A stretch of 64,000 bases of DNA, from NCBI GenBank assembly GCA_010093605.1, contig MU004181.1:186001-250000 (forward strand), read 5' to 3'. Both the position numbers and the translations under genes were made by a program. The notes below the pieces were generated by a model, which worked only from the letters and a program-made list of their open reading frames with translations, ran no database searches and was not told where the DNA came from. The DNA comes from Lophium mytilinum (Eukaryota > Ascomycota > Dothideomycetes > Mytilinidiales > Mytilinidiaceae). This document shows, one piece after another, positions 11,273-24,155 of the stretch (positions are counted from its first letter, which is position 1; each line of letters begins with the position of its first letter).

Positions 11273-12514
11273 CTACGCCACGTTGAGGCGACTTTCCGCT
11301 TCCTCGACCAGCTTGTTGATCTGCGCATTGACCACTGCGTTGATCTCCTTGGCCGTAGCAGCAATGTCATCAAGCGAAAGTGGGATGGCGTCGCCCGCCT
11401 TGCCGCAGACTTGAGCCCGTCGAATTAACTCATGAAATCTCCTATAGCAACCGTTGGACTCAGCATCAAATATAAACGTGATGTTGCCTCTACGTTCCGC
11501 CCGGAGCGGCAGTAAGAGGTCTCTCTTGCACTTATAGAGAATCCAGCTAAAGATCTCAAGACACTTGTGGTTAAACAGATCTTGGCGATCGCCTGCTTGG
11601 TAGACGTAGCAAGAGCCATGGAACGTCGACCGACGCAGGCTGGATAAGCCCTTGAGGCTTATCATCATATTTTCCACGTCACCTCTGACCTCGGTGAGAG
11701 TGACAGAACGTATTTGGTCTAGGAACATCGACTCGGTCCGCAGCAAGGTGTCGATGAGGACGTCGCAGCTATCGAACTCGAACGTATTGTGGCGCCAGAA
11801 GTTCTTGTCGGCCATGTTGCGAAGCTTCTTGTTCACCAATCGAAGACACATGTAAGTTGTTATGCACTCCGAGTCAATCGAGTGATTTGCAATGACGAAG
11901 CGGGCGGGGTGGTTGCTGCGAGTTCCGGTGGAGCTATACATAATCACGTCTCCACCTCCTCCGACGGATATATAGATGACTTCATGCAGGAGCTCGTTGG
12001 GTAGAGTTAGTAAAAGACATGGCTCCTTGTTGTCCTTACTGGCGTCCGAATTGTCATACTTATTATCGACCTTGTCCTCTTTTCCGGTGTTGCGTCCGTC
12101 CTCGTGTAGAGTGATCGTCTCTGCATCTGACGTTTTGTCGCCAACTGTTTTGTTGCCTACATTATCTGCAATCTCTCTATAATCTGCAGTCTCTATATTA
12201 TCTGCATCCTGTGCATTATCTGCGCCGAGTCCGGAGCTAAATGCATCTTTCCGAAGGGAGGTGACAGCGTGAGCTGACCCCGTCGCATCCTTCAACTCTA
12301 GACCATTGAAAATGGCGTTTACATTTCCATCTGGCACGTCTTTCCTATTGTCGCTAGGGATCGTACCTAAATCTTGGATGTTTTCCTTGCCAATGGCCGA
12401 CACCTCCTCGTAAGCTCCCTTCGAAAGTCCCCCATTCTTCGGCAACTCTTTGACTAAATGCTGAATGTTCTTGACGGGAGGCAAAAGAGAGAATCCAACA
12501 TCTCCATGCTGCAC
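11273..12514 (-). CDS. F-box-like protein A (5'-truncated)
   Basis: The frame is about 413 codons. A hydrophilic, acidic first part (residues 1-160; GNKTVGDKTSD, KVDNKYDNSDASKDNK) is followed by an F-box-like helix at about 166-182 (LLLTLPNELLHEVI) with VGGGGDVI. Then come TYMCLRLVNKKLRNMADKNF, a YVYQAGDRQDLF block shared with paralogue B, and the family tail RRAQVCGK..PLSLDDI. The frame has no in-frame ATG: it is open up to a TAG at about 12,565 and the upstream-most start-like codon is GTG. Paralogues have about 40 more basic residues at the N terminus. A CAG acceptor sits at 12,536-12,538, so a 5' exon may have been lost. The transposon's left target duplication is only about 150 bp upstream. 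Expected role: SCF substrate adaptor, by F-box analogy only. Confidence 0.75.
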   Translation of the reverse strand: MQHGDVGFSLLPPVKNIQHLVKELPKNGGLSKGAYEEVSAIGKENIQDLGTIPSDNRKDVPDGNVNAIFNGLELKDATGSAHAVTSLRKDAFSSGLGADNAQDADNIETADYREIADNVGNKTVGDKTSDAETITLHEDGRNTGKEDKVDNKYDNSDASKDNKEPCLLLTLPNELLHEVIYISVGGGGDVIMYSSTGTRSNHPARFVIANHSIDSECITTYMCLRLVNKKLRNMADKNFWRHNTFEFDSCDVLIDTLLRTESMFLDQIRSVTLTEVRGDVENMMISLKGLSSLRRSTFHGSCYVYQAGDRQDLFNHKCLEIFSWILYKCKRDLLLPLRAERRGNITFIFDAESNGCYRRFHELIRRAQVCGKAGDAIPLSLDDIAATAKEINAVVNAQINKLVEEAESRLNVA

Positions 12515-12705
12515 GGTCTGCTGGTGTCCATCATCCTGAACGTGCCGCTTTATAGCCGAGTCCTAAGTCATATTCTACTTCCCCAAGGGCGGGGTGGGGT
12601 TGCTAACCATATCGAGGTAGATTGGTGAGTGTAGTGTAGAGTTACTAGCTGTGTGTTAAGAGATGCCCTAAAGTGGGTTGTGGTGGATAGTTCAGGGCTA
12701 TGCGA

Positions 12706-12713
12706 AGGAGGAT
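12706..12713. repeat. hAT target-site duplication, left
   Basis: The 8-mer aggaggat directly precedes the transposon's left inverted repeat and is repeated exactly at 24,168-24,175 directly after the right inverted repeat. Eight-base duplications are the hallmark of hAT transposons. Confidence 0.85.
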
Positions 12714-12725
12714 TAGGGCTACCGT
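12714..12725 (+). repeat. hAT terminal inverted repeat, left
   Basis: tagggctaccgt; its exact reverse complement is at 24,156-24,167. Just inside it (12,725-12,800) lie repeated ccggttgat/atcgacc motifs in both orientations, as expected for subterminal transposase-binding sites. Confidence 0.88.
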
Positions 12726-13479
12726 TCGATCGACCAGTTGACCGGTTGATCGAGTTAATTGACAGTTTTGTTAATCAATTCAATCAACCGGCCATCTAAA
12801 AAAGGTTCAATCGATTAATTTAAAGAGGCGCACTTAATTAAATTAATTAATTAATTAATATATAAGTTTATATAAGTTTAGTATTATAGTTTAGTATTAT
12901 TAGAGGCCTAGAGGTCTATAATTCTTAGCCTTTTATTAGTCTACCTATATAAGCTAATAAACTCTATATACTTACTATACTTATACTTACTATACTCTAT
13001 ATACTTACTATAATCTATATACTTACTATAATCTATATACTTTCTATTTTATATAGCCTTAATTTATTACTAAAATATAGAGTTTTTATAATAGCTTCTA
13101 TATAATAGTACTACTATTCTTATTACTATCGCCCCTATACTTATTGCTACTATTCTTATTACCGCTATGCCTTCTACTGCACGCGGCCGCTATACTTAAC
13201 GCCCTTAGTACTATAATGCACGCTATACTAACTCTTCTATTACTACTACTACTACTACTATAAATAAATATAATATTTCTCTATATTTTACCCGCCCTTC
13301 TATAGAGGTATCTATATATTATAATATTACTCTTTAAGAATCTAATAGTAATAATAGTAATATATTTAATACTATTACTAATACCACTACTATAGAGAAC
13401 GCCTACTAGTAATAGTAATAGAAAGCGGCTATATAGCTAGAATACGCTATAATATATAATAGAATTAATTAAACTCGCC

Positions 13480-14464
13480 TTTCTAGATATTATTAGCCTA
13501 TACTAAGTACTTTTATATAATCTAGTAATTTCTAGTTCTATAGCTATAATATCTATAGAGAAGTAGATAGTAAGCGCTTCTAGTACTATAAAATCTACTA
13601 TCTATAAAAGGCCTATAGCTACTATATCTATAATAGTAAAGGTACTAGAAATTATATAAAATACCTAGCTAAATAATATAGAATATTTCTTAGCTAGTAA
13701 TAAGAATATTTTAAGAAGCTTTTTATTATTAAATAGCTAGCTCTAAGTATAGTAAATCTAGCTAGCTAAAGAATAATTAATACTATTATCTATAGTTTTT
13801 AACCTATCTACTTCTTCTAGCTTCTTATCTAATAGCTAGTATATATAAAGATGCCCTTTCTAGCTATTAAGAATCTATACTTCTATACTCTTTTTATCTA
13901 CCTTAATAATGCTATAGATATAGGCAACTATCTACTTAGTTAAATAGCTACTTATATAATAGTAATACTAGAATATAATTACTACTAAGGTATAATTAAG
14001 AGCCTACTTACTACTATACCTAGAAAGCTATACTTCTCTATAGATATCTAGATATTATATAACTAGAAGATATTACTTAGAATTAATATCTACTTTATAG
14101 ACGCTATAAATATATACTAATTAATAGTTCTAGCGTTACCTAAGCTACTTACTAAGTATAGAGGTATTAATATTAAGAATATAGTATTATAAATATTCTA
14201 AGTATATACTTACTATTATTATATAGCCTTCTATATACTTACTATTATTTTATAGCCTTCTATATACTTACTATTATTATATAGCCTTCTATATACTTTC
14301 TAGATAGTTTAGTAGCTAATATATATCTTAGCTCTTTAAAATTTACTTTAATTAAGTTGGCTATATTATTACTAATAACGCGTTAAATCTTAATATATTT
14401 ATACGCGATATAGTGTTCTTTAGTATTAATAAACTTAAATAATAGCTGCGCTACCTTAGCTATA
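13480..14464 (+). pseudogene. hAT transposase, N-terminal and middle part
   Basis: Plus-strand frames with many RIP-type stops keep the hAT layout. A Cys/His-poor remnant near 13,550-13,640 sits where a BED zinc finger would be. A hydrophobic FxPIYFFxLLI block near 13,800 corresponds to the region before the catalytic core. LYFSIDIWILYN near 14,030-14,070 corresponds to the conserved 'lSlDlWTs' motif carrying a catalytic aspartate, followed by INIYFIDA and LIVLALPKLL. The gene is then cut by the LTR insertion at 14,465-14,469. All identifications are by motif order; no frame is intact. Confidence 0.6.
14206..14300. repeat. About 31-bp tandem repeat, three copies
   Basis: The unit tatatacttactattatt..atagccttc is repeated three times with single differences inside the transposase region. 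Related tatatacttacta and tatatactttctattt strings recur near 12,960-13,050, 22,550-22,680 and 23,085-23,190, all within the hAT element. Confidence 0.6.
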
Positions 14465-14469
14465 TTATT
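14465..14469. repeat. LTR element target-site duplication, left
   Basis: ttatt precedes the left LTR and is repeated at 22,175-22,179 after the right LTR. Confidence 0.8.
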
Positions 14470-14679
14470 TATAGGGGGCTAATATAATATAAATAATAAG
14501 GTATATTAACTATTATAAAAATCTAAGCTAAGAAAAAGAGAGAGAGCTAGAAGCTCTTAAGAGGTTATAGTTTAAGGCCGGCGTACGGGCTATAGCCTAG
14601 CGCGCCTCGCTTAGGTTACGTAAGGGCAGCACGTAACCTAAGTATATAATTATTAGAATTCTAGGTTTATACTATAATA
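14470..14679 (-). repeat. LTR (left, 3' LTR in element orientation)
   Basis: A 210-bp repeat, beginning tatagggggct and ending actataata on the plus strand, aligned without gaps to 21,965-22,174. About 17 differences, all transitions, counted by eye. Confidence 0.88.
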
Positions 14680-17600
14680 CTACCCCCTTCTTTATAAGCT
14701 AAAGTTCTATAAGGCTTATAATATATTATAGCTCCTTTATCTATTCTATTCTATCTATATTAAGCCGCTTATGCAGCCCTTCTATTATTATACTTACTAT
14801 TATCTATAGCTGCTTATATAGCCTTACTATATCTATTATTTCTATACTTATATTTATTCTTATATTTATTCTTATATTTATTTTTAAGCGCTGCAAGCGG
14901 ACTATATAAATTAACCTAAAGCCTATTATTAGCTTCTACCTATTAGAGTTTTACTTTAGGTTACCTATATAGAATAGCCTTCTTATAAGATAACTTAGCT
15001 ACCTAATAAGGTTACTATTTATACTTACTTAGGCTAGTACTAAGAATATTCTATAGGCCTACTATTGCTATAGTAGCACTTATACTTTTATCTATTATTT
15101 TTGTAACCTTCTACTTAGACATGCTAAATATTAAATAAGGTTCTAGTTTAAGGCTATATTTTGCGTAGTATTCTATAAGGAGTTTATTATAACTATTAGT
15201 ATTCTAATAGGGTTTCTATTTAGGCTATATATTATTATATCTAGTCTAGGCTATTCTATAGACTAAGTAAGGCTTCTTACCTATATAGAAATTAAGGCGT
15301 TAGCTATTAAAGTAGAAGTCTAATATCTTATTAATATAGTATTCCCCTATAAAGCTATCTTCTTCTATCTTAAGCATAGGTAGGGGTTCTAGATATTATC
15401 CTAGAAGGGGAGGATTTTTATTAATTTAATAGAGTAACTATAGATAGAATACTAGAAAGATTCCCTTTATAGAGTTAGAAAGTTCTAACTTATAGGCTAT
15501 ATTATTAATAACCCGTGTTATATAAAAGGGACTAAGATTCTTATAGTTAAGTAACTTACTTAGCTGCGTAGTATAAATATTCTTAGTATTAAGTATAACT
15601 ATATTATTAACCTTAAACTTAGGGGCTAGTAGGCAGTTTTAGTTAGCTAATTTCTTTATTTTAGATTAATTCTAGTATAGTTCGCCTTTAAGAAACTTGC
15701 GTAAATTATAGATCTATATAATAAGCTTTTTAGCAGCGTCTACGCCTTATTTCTCCGGGCCTAGCATAATAATTCTATAGAAGAAAGATTTAAGACTACT
15801 TCTAGGCATATATTCTTTAGTAGCTTTAAATAGTAATATACTAGTAGACTAATTAATATTAGCATTAGCCTTAAATTTAGTAAAGGTAATAAGGTTTATC
15901 TAGTTATCTTATAGGTAATAAATATACGCGCGCAGGTACTACTTTAGGCCTGTATTAATAATTTTAGTTTATCTATTAGTTTCTAGATAGGCTATAGTAG
16001 ATAGCTTTAAATATATTTCTATACGCTTATATAGGTACTTCTAAAAGAAAAATATAAACTACGCGCTATAGTTAGATATAATATAGTCTAGATAGCTTTC
16101 CTTACGCTAGATTTAGTTAATAAAGGCCTATATAATATCCTCTAGCTCTATAGAGTTTAGCGGAATAAACTTATACTTTTTAGAAAGTTAATTAATAACT
16201 ACTATAATGTGTTAGTATATATAGCCCTTAATAGTATAAGAAGGCAGCTTAGTAATAAAGTTAATAGAGATATCTATCTAGTATTAATTTAGAATAGGTA
16301 ATAGCTTAAGTAAGCTATATTTACTATCTTTATAGACCTTAGTATATCTATATATTTAATAGGCGTTAATATATATAGTAATAGAGTTTATAATACTAGG
16401 CTAGTAGTACTAGAAGAAGAGGTAATAATAGAGGGAGTTTCTTCTAGTATAGCCTCTAGAAAGAGAGTTATAGGCTTTCTTAATTAACTATATATAGAGC
16501 TTTGCGTTATATAAAATATATAGGCGGCCGTTAATAAATAGCCTATTTTTATAGATCTTGCAGTTACTAAGCTTAATTTTAATTTCTTATTTCTAAATAA
16601 GTTTAAGAGGAATTTATTATTTACCTATCTCTTTAGTATATATAATACGCTAGAGGATATTATTCTCTATATATATATAATTAATCTACTAAATAGTAGT
16701 ATTATTAGTATAGTCTTCTAGTAAGTCCTTATTTAACTTATTACTAGGCTTAGATACCTTTAGTACTTCTTCTTTAGTAGGGTCTATAGGTTTAGGGGCA
16801 ATTAGCGCGGTAATATTAGAGGTAGTATTCTATAGATCTTTATCTAACTTACTATATTTAGCTACAGCCTTAGCTAAGCGCTTCTTTTCTCTAGTTTTAT
16901 TAGCGGCTAGAATAATATATAGAATATTAGTTAGATACTATTTAGCTATTTTATATATAAGCTAGGCTATTTAAATAATAGAAACTTTCTATTTATTTAG
17001 AAGTATACTAGCGAGCTAGAGAGCTTAGTATATACTATCTAGTAGATTTCTCTTCTTTAAAATTATTTACGTTTAATATATAGTTCTAGAATTATTTAAA
17101 TTATTTAGAATATTACTAGGCCTATAAGTAAGGCTATTAGACTTAGTTAACTACTTACCTAGTCGCTAGTTTAGGATAAAGTTAAATTAAGAAAGGTACT
17201 TAGCCTAATAGGCTTATTAGCGGTTTAATTATTTAGAAAATATAAAGTATTCTAGGTTCTTATAATCTATTTATATAAGCGTAGGGTTAATTATACTAGT
17301 AAGCTTAGGGCGCTATTCTTTAAAGGTATAGATAATAGTAAGTAACTTCTTATTATATATCTTATAGTTGCACTTAGCTAGAGTTATTTTCTTAGAAAGA
17401 AAGGCGACGGGGCGGAGGATTCTATCTAGGCCTTATTAAGAGAGGATAGCGGTAATAATATAGTTAGATGCGTCTATTTCTAATATATAGTCTAGGTCTA
17501 GATTAAAATAGGCTAAGACTAGTACTAAGAGAAAAAAGGCTTTAAGCTTCTTAAAGGCTTACACTACTAGACTATTAGTAAGTAAGAGAAAATTACCTTA

Positions 17601-20600
17601 TTCTATAGTTTTCTTAGTAAGCTTAGTTAATAGAGTAGTAATTTATAAGTATCCTGTAATAAATTATTAATAGAAGTTATAGAAACTAAGAAATAATTAT
17701 ATATTCTTAATATTACGCGGTAGCTTCTAGTTCTAGATAGCGCTAACTTTATTTAGGTCTATTTCTATACTATTAGGCGTAATAATAAGTCTAAGATACT
17801 TAACGCGTTTAACTAAAAAGTAGTATTTATTAATATTAAGAAAGAGTCCTATATTATATAGGGCTATAAGAATATTTATATAGTCTCTTTTATAGTCCTC
17901 TTTATTATTACTATAGATAAGAATATTATCTATATAGGCTATATAGTAGACGTCTAGATATAGATAAAGTATAGAATTAATAAAGAATTAGAATATTCTA
18001 GAAGTATTATATAAGCTAAAAGGTATAATATTAAATTTAAAGATACTATATTAGGTATAGAATACTATCTTAGGTTAATTACTATTTTTAATATAGATAT
18101 TATTAAAGGCTGTAATAATATTAAAGATAGAGTATATCTTAGCTTTATAAAGCTATATAATTATATTATATAAAAGAGAAGAAGTATTTCTATTCTTAAC
18201 TATAATTTTATTTAGTAAGCGGTAATTAATATAGATATAGAGTCCTCCGCCTAGTTTATAGATAATAATAACCGGCGCTATAAAGAGTAAGGTACTAGAA
18301 TAGATAAAGCTTTTACTAAGTATTTTATTAATATAGGCTTTAACGGCCTATAATTTATTATAGAAAAGGCTATACTAATATAGAACTAGTAGTTTTGCAT
18401 TAGAGTCTTTAAAATTAATAGCGTAATTAATACTAGGCCTATATAGAGGCAGCTTATTAGCTACTTATAGATTAAATATATTTAAAATCTAGTAAAAGAA
18501 GGGAGAAACCTTCTATTATAGCTAGTCCTTAGTATATAGTAATTTAGTTATTTTCTCTTTAAACCGGCGGTAGTCTTTAGTAGTAATATCTACTAGGTTT
18601 ACTATCTATTATCTATATATGTATTACTTATCTATATTCTATAGTTAATCTAGTTGCTTAAAATCTTATAAACTAATAGTTATTACTATATCTTTATTAT
18701 ATTTTACTATAATAGAATAGGTATATATAGAAATAAATTAAATATTATATACTAGCGGCTTATCTAGTAGAACTAGTTTAGGCAGGAAAGGCTTACTATT
18801 ATAATTAAGCTAAGGGGAGTCTTCCGCGTTATTAGGGCCTTTAATAGTTAGGGTAAGGTTAAAGTTAAAGTTAGGGTTAGAATTAGAGTTAGAGTTAGAG
18901 TTAGGGTTAGAGTTAGAGTTAGGGTTAGAGTTAGAGTTATATTAAGAGCTATAGAAGTCGCCTAGATTCTAGTATAGTTTAATTTTAATATATTTTAAAT
19001 AGATAAGGCTTTTTATAATAACTAGCCTGCTATAATAGAGGTAGTTAGATATATAATAGTTAGATTAGAAGATAAGTTGCGTCTTTCTAAAGCTAATAGT
19101 AGGGTTATAAAGTTAAAGCTAGAGTATACCTAGAATTATATTATATTAGCTAGTATTAGTAATATAGTAAATAATAGTATTATAGTAGTTACCTATATAG
19201 AAGGTAATATCTACTATATAGTCTAATATAATAAAGGGTTTACTATTAGTAAGCTTAAGAATAATAGGTTATAAAAGGGGTTAGGTAGGTATCTTATAAA
19301 GGCGCGCGGTCTTTAAATAAAGAAACTAAGAGCCTAATTCTATATTAGAAAGAATTTTAGTAGTAAATAAATTAGAATTAGATTAGAGAATACTACCTAA
19401 GAAGCTAAACTATTTACTATTAACTAGTTAAGGCGTAAGTATAGATATACGCATAATAACTAGCTTAATTTCTTATTCTAAAATAGTAATTCTATCTATA
19501 ACTACTCTTAATTTTCTATTATTAAAGGCTATTAAAGGTTCTTAGTAGCAACTATTACTAAAAACTAAGTATTTTCTATTATCTTATTATAGGTAGAGCT
19601 AGTATTTATAGCGCTAATATTAACGCCGGTAAGGTTAATCTTATCTATAAGGCCGCTAACTTTATAGATTAGAACTAGCTATTAGCTAATATATAGTATA
19701 TTACTATTAGCTATATATCCGCGCTTAAGGTAGTTCTAGTAGCGGCCTAGCTACTTAAGGCGCGTAATAGTACGGTAATTATAGCTAAAGGGGCCTAGAG
19801 AGTTATTTATAATAGTAGTATTACTTAAGGTAGTATTACTAGTATTATTCTTAGATATATACTTAGCGTTAGTAAGTAGCGGGTAGTAAGGCGTAGTAGA
19901 GCTAGCGCTAGTAGCTTTATAAGTATTACGCGTAGACTTAGAGCTATTCTTCTCTTTATAGGTATTCTTATTTAGCTTAATAATATTAAGCTATAACTCT
20001 AGAGTCTATAGAAAAGTAATAAAAGTTATTATATTAGTATTCTATCTATTAGTAGCCTTATACTTAAGGCTATTAGTAAGATTATATTATATATAGTAGA
20101 TCTTCTTAGAGTCTTTAAGATAGAGGGAGGCTATACTAGTATTAAAATATTCTACCTAGGTTATAACGCGCTTATCTTTCTCTTATATAAACTTACTATT
20201 ATATAAATTAGTGCATATATTAGCTACTTTATTAAAAGGTCTATAGATCTTATTAAGGTTATTAATTAGTTTCTCTATAGAGAGGTATAGCTTATTACTA
20301 TTAGGTTTAGCGCGGTAGAAGATTATATTAAATACTTTACTCTTAAGCCTATTACAGACGTATACTATATAATAATTAGTAGTAGCGTATAGTAGTGTAT
20401 AGATATCTAGCTTACTAAGTACCTATATACGCTACTACTAGTAGAATAGCTTATTTTTATTACTACTACTAAACTTATCTAGGTTAGAATAATAAGATAT
20501 TACTATATATATGTCTAGATTCTAAATAGATATAAATAGAGTAGTAGACTTACTCTTAATAGAATTAAACTATAGAGGTTAGCTAATAGAATAACAGTAA

Positions 20601-21964
20601 ACTAGTACTGCGGGCGTAGAAGAGCGGGTGCTATTATTATTATTATTATCTAAATTATAGTTAGGGTTTAAGGGCTATAGGTAAGCCTATTAATAAAGCT
20701 ACTATTTAAGCTTCTTAATATAAGTAGTAAGCTTCTTATATATCTCTTTAAGAGTCTAGTACTTACTATACTAGTAATTATAGCGTAGGCGCATCTAGTT
20801 AAGCTTAAGGTTAGCTTAATAACTACTTATAACTTACTATAGCTACTTAGTATAATAGGCCTCTAGTTCTTATTCTACTATAGTAGTATTATTAGTAGTA
20901 TTCTATTTATACTTTTAGTATTTATTCTAGAGTTTATTATAGAGCTTATCTTTATTATTAGCTTTTTTAAAGTCTACTTTATACTCTATATAGAGCTTCT
21001 AGAAGGATTTCTACTATACTAGGTTATCTTTATTTACTATAGTAGTAAATTTAATCTTATTAGTAACTATAGTATTAATAGTAGTTATACTATTACTATA
21101 ATAGTTAAGAAGCTAGACTAGTAGCTATATATAGCGCTATAGGTTAGTTTCTTATAGTTTCTCTAGAATATCTATATACTTAGGTTTAGTATTTAGAACC
21201 TATTTAGTCTTATAATATATAACTAAAATAGAGGCTTATTAGTCTACTATAGATACGCAGTAATAAGTAGAATATAGCTTACTACCTCTAGCTTATATTT
21301 TATTTATATTATCCTTAGTAATAAACTATATAGCGCGCTTACTAAGAATATTTACGCTAGGTATAATAAAGCCTTCTTTATTATTAGAGTTATAGTCTAG
21401 GTTAAGTTTATTAGTAATAGTCTAGGTCTAGTTCTAGTTAGAGAATCTAGTAGTATTAACTTATTTATCCGCTAGGCGTTTAAGGCGCTAAGTATTAGCG
21501 CGCTAGGTATTATTTATTATCTATAAGGTAGCTAGAAGAGTTATAGAGTCTTAGGTCTATTCTTAGGTATTTAAAATTAGTTCTCTAGTTCTATAGTAGA
21601 AGCTAGAAATAATAACTAGAGTAGAAGAGCTTTTAGCTACACTATAGAAATATATAAGGCGCGTAGTATAGCAGGCTTTCTTATTACTAGTAGTTAATAG
21701 AGTTATAGAAGTATTTAGGTTAGCGCTACTTATAGTACCTAGAGTCTTTAGGTTATTTTAAAGCTTAGCTATAGTAACTAGCTTATTTAAAGGAGGTAGT
21801 ACTAGATTATAGTTTACTAGGTTAGATTTAGGTACCGCGTGTAGCTATATAGCTAGGCTAGCAGAAGGGTATTTAATTAGTTTTAGTAAAAACGCCTAGA
21901 TCTTATAATAGAGTTCTAGAAAAAATTAATAAGATTCTAAGTATAGAAGAGTAAGCTTAGATTA
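14680..21964 (-). pseudogene. Gypsy internal region (gag-pol fossil)
   Basis: This is the internal region of the LTR fossil, read right to left: gag about 20-21.6 kb, zinc knuckle about 19.7 kb, protease about 19.4 kb, reverse transcriptase about 17.7-18.6 kb, RNase H about 17.2-17.5 kb, integrase about 15.6-16.7 kb. Borders are approximate because RIP has broken every frame many times. A run of TTAGGG-like hexamers lies at about 18,847-18,938. Confidence 0.65.
18847..18938 (+). repeat. Telomere-like hexamer run inside the LTR fossil
   Basis: About 15 consecutive six-base units of the gttagg / gttaga / gttaaa type, that is TTAGGG repeats with G-to-A changes as RIP would make. It sits between the protease and reverse transcriptase regions and may be ordinary low-complexity coding sequence of the element. 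Confidence 0.6.
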
Positions 21965-22174
21965 TATAGGGGGCTAATATAATATAAGTAATAAGGTATA
22001 TTAACTATTATAAAAATCTAAGCTAAGAAGAAGAGAGAGAGCTAGAAGCTCTTAAGAGGTTATAGTTTAAGGCCGGCGTATAGGCTACGGCCTAGCGCGC
22101 CTTACTTAGATTATATAAGGGTAGTATATAATCTAAGTATATAATTATTAGAATTCTAGGTTTATACTGTAATA
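21965..22174 (-). repeat. LTR (right, 5' LTR in element orientation)
   Basis: The partner of the left LTR, 210 bp. In element orientation it begins TATTACAGTATAAACC and ends CCCCCTATA, consistent with an original TG...CA pair after RIP. Confidence 0.88.
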
Positions 22175-22179
22175 TTATT
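22175..22179. repeat. LTR element target-site duplication, right
   Basis: ttatt, identical to 14,465-14,469. Confidence 0.8.
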
Positions 22180-23840
22180 AACCTTATAGTCGCCGCGCTA
22201 TTTACTAGTAAGTAGAAGAGTAACTTTACTACTTATTATAAGTATAATATTTTTAATAAATATATAGTAACTAAGCTATAAGTCTAGTAGTAGCTTAGTC
22301 TAATTATAAAGCTTTACTATATTATAATATAGCTATTTAATAGTAAGTAGCGCATATAACGCCTTATTACGCACTAGATAGATACTAGTAAGAAGAATAG
22401 CCTTCTTTCTATTAAGCCTATTACTACTAGGTAGAATATACTTAAAGCTATAATAGAGCGTAGCATTTAAATATAGGCATCTCTAGATACTATAGTTATA
22501 GAGAAGGTTATTAGTATATTATATCTATTCTATATATACTATAGCTTATTATATTCTTTCTATTTTATTCTTTCTATTTTATTCTTTCTATTTTATACTT
22601 CTTTTTTTATACTTTCTATTTTATACTTTCTATTTTCTATATACTTACTATATATACTTACTATACTCTATAGCCTATTATATAATACCTACTAATATAT
22701 ATATAGAGTAGAATACCTATTAGACTACTATTATCTAAAATAGTATATAACTACTACCTATAAAATAGCGCTTATAGCTAAAGATTATTAATAACTACCT
22801 CTTAGATAATAACTAGATTATAATTATATAGTATCTATAGCTTTTAAAGCTATTTAAAATCGCTATAAAGCGCCTTAAGAGTTATATTTATAAAGAAAGA
22901 GAGGGATCTCTATAGAAGATTCTACCTATATTTAAACTTCTACTAGCTTATCTTAAAAAAAGTAAGATTTAGTATACCTTATACCTAGAAGCGCACTTTA
23001 AAAATAGTATTAATCTAGGTATATATTAGACGCTATATAAAATAGAAAGTATAAATAGAAAGTATTTAGATAAATAGAAAGAATAATCTATATACTTTCT
23101 ATTTATCTATATACTTATAGTTTCTTATATACTTTCTATTTCTTATATACTTACTATTTTCTATATACTTTCTATTTTATATAGTCTATCTATATCTAAC
23201 CTTATATTAGCTAATCTTTAATAGCTTAAATAAAGCTTAAGAAATACTACTATTTTTCTAACTACTCCCCTATATATATTACTGCTATTATTCTTTATTC
23301 TATGCATAAATAGATATAGATAGAGAAGAGGTAGCTAATAAACTAGATTAGATCTACCTAAGAGAAGGTGCTATAGCTATAGAACTTAAAGTATAAAAAC
23401 CTAGTAATTATTTAGCCTACGCCTATTTAATAAGAGGCTTTAGCTTATAATAATAATAAATAGTTTAGTACTAGCTTTATAAGTAGCTTTTTAAACTTAA
23501 TACTAGAAATACTAAGCTTAGGTATAGGCTGTAATAATAAGTATATAAGGTAGCTTACCTAGAGTAGTTATTATAATAATATCTAGGTAACTAATCTAGT
23601 ATAGTATTAGGTTATAGAGCTTAAACGCTTTAAGTTTCCCTAGCTAGTATAGATAGCTCTTAATTATATATTAGTTTCTACTATAAGTATATCTAATAAA
23701 TAAGACTTTAACTAAACTAGCCTACTCTAAAACCTAAGAAGATTCGCCCTATATACTAATATTATTAGCGCCTATATATTACTATCTTTATAGAATAAAG
23801 AGGGGGTAATTAATCTACTAGATAGTTAACTTATATAAGA
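22180..23840 (+). pseudogene. hAT transposase, C-terminal part
   Basis: Plus-strand continuation of the transposase after the nested insertion. The clearest part is about 23,600-23,830. A phrase of the LKRFKFPxLVxIALNYI type corresponds to the hAT 'yPxLsxlAldiLsipa' stretch. It is followed by a decayed 'vSseRxFS' equivalent and a region ending LLSLxNKEGVI, equivalent to 'eallcLksWlkxgli'. This is the dimerisation domain shared by hAT transposases. Many RIP-type stops are present. Confidence 0.6.
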
Positions 23841-23890
23841 AAATTAACTAAAGTAATATTAAGCTAATATAATTAAGGCATCTATTAAGG

Positions 23891-23940
23891 ATATTAATAT
23901 TAATATTAATATTAACGTTAACGTTAACGTTAATATTAAT
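23891..23940. repeat. Hexamer run (attaat / acgtta)
   Basis: Eight consecutive hexamers near the 3' end of the hAT. In frame they would encode an alternating (N/V)-I/N run. Confidence 0.6.
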
Positions 23941-24155
23941 AAGAACGGTAATACTAAGAAGGATAGTACGGATAAAGATAATAATTAATTATAACTTAAT
24001 ACTATATATATAAATCTATAAAGAATCTTTACTATTATTTTATTAATTAATTAATTACTTTAATTTTATATTAATTAATTTAATTAATTATAAATACTAC
24101 TAACTAAGGCTTTAATTTATTTAATTGTAACGTGTCTAGTTAATTAATTAAATAG

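Larger units (their letters stand above)
14470..22174 (-). mobile_element. Ty3/Gypsy LTR retrotransposon fossil, nested in the hAT
   Basis: A 7,705-bp element bounded by two 210-bp direct LTRs and a 5-bp duplication. A polypurine tract next to the left LTR, seen on the minus strand, shows that it runs right to left. Recognisable parts on the minus strand, in order: gag with a zinc-knuckle-like remnant near 19.7-19.8 kb, a protease-like region around 19.2-19.6 kb, reverse transcriptase with its active-site region near 17.9 kb, RNase H around 17.2-17.5 kb, and integrase around 15.6-16.7 kb. Reverse transcriptase before integrase is the Ty3/Gypsy order. No intact frame remains; every part carries many breaks, dozens in all. 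The two LTRs differ at about 17 sites, all transitions, so RIP and not time dominates and age cannot be read from them. It is younger than the hAT it sits in. Confidence 0.88.
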
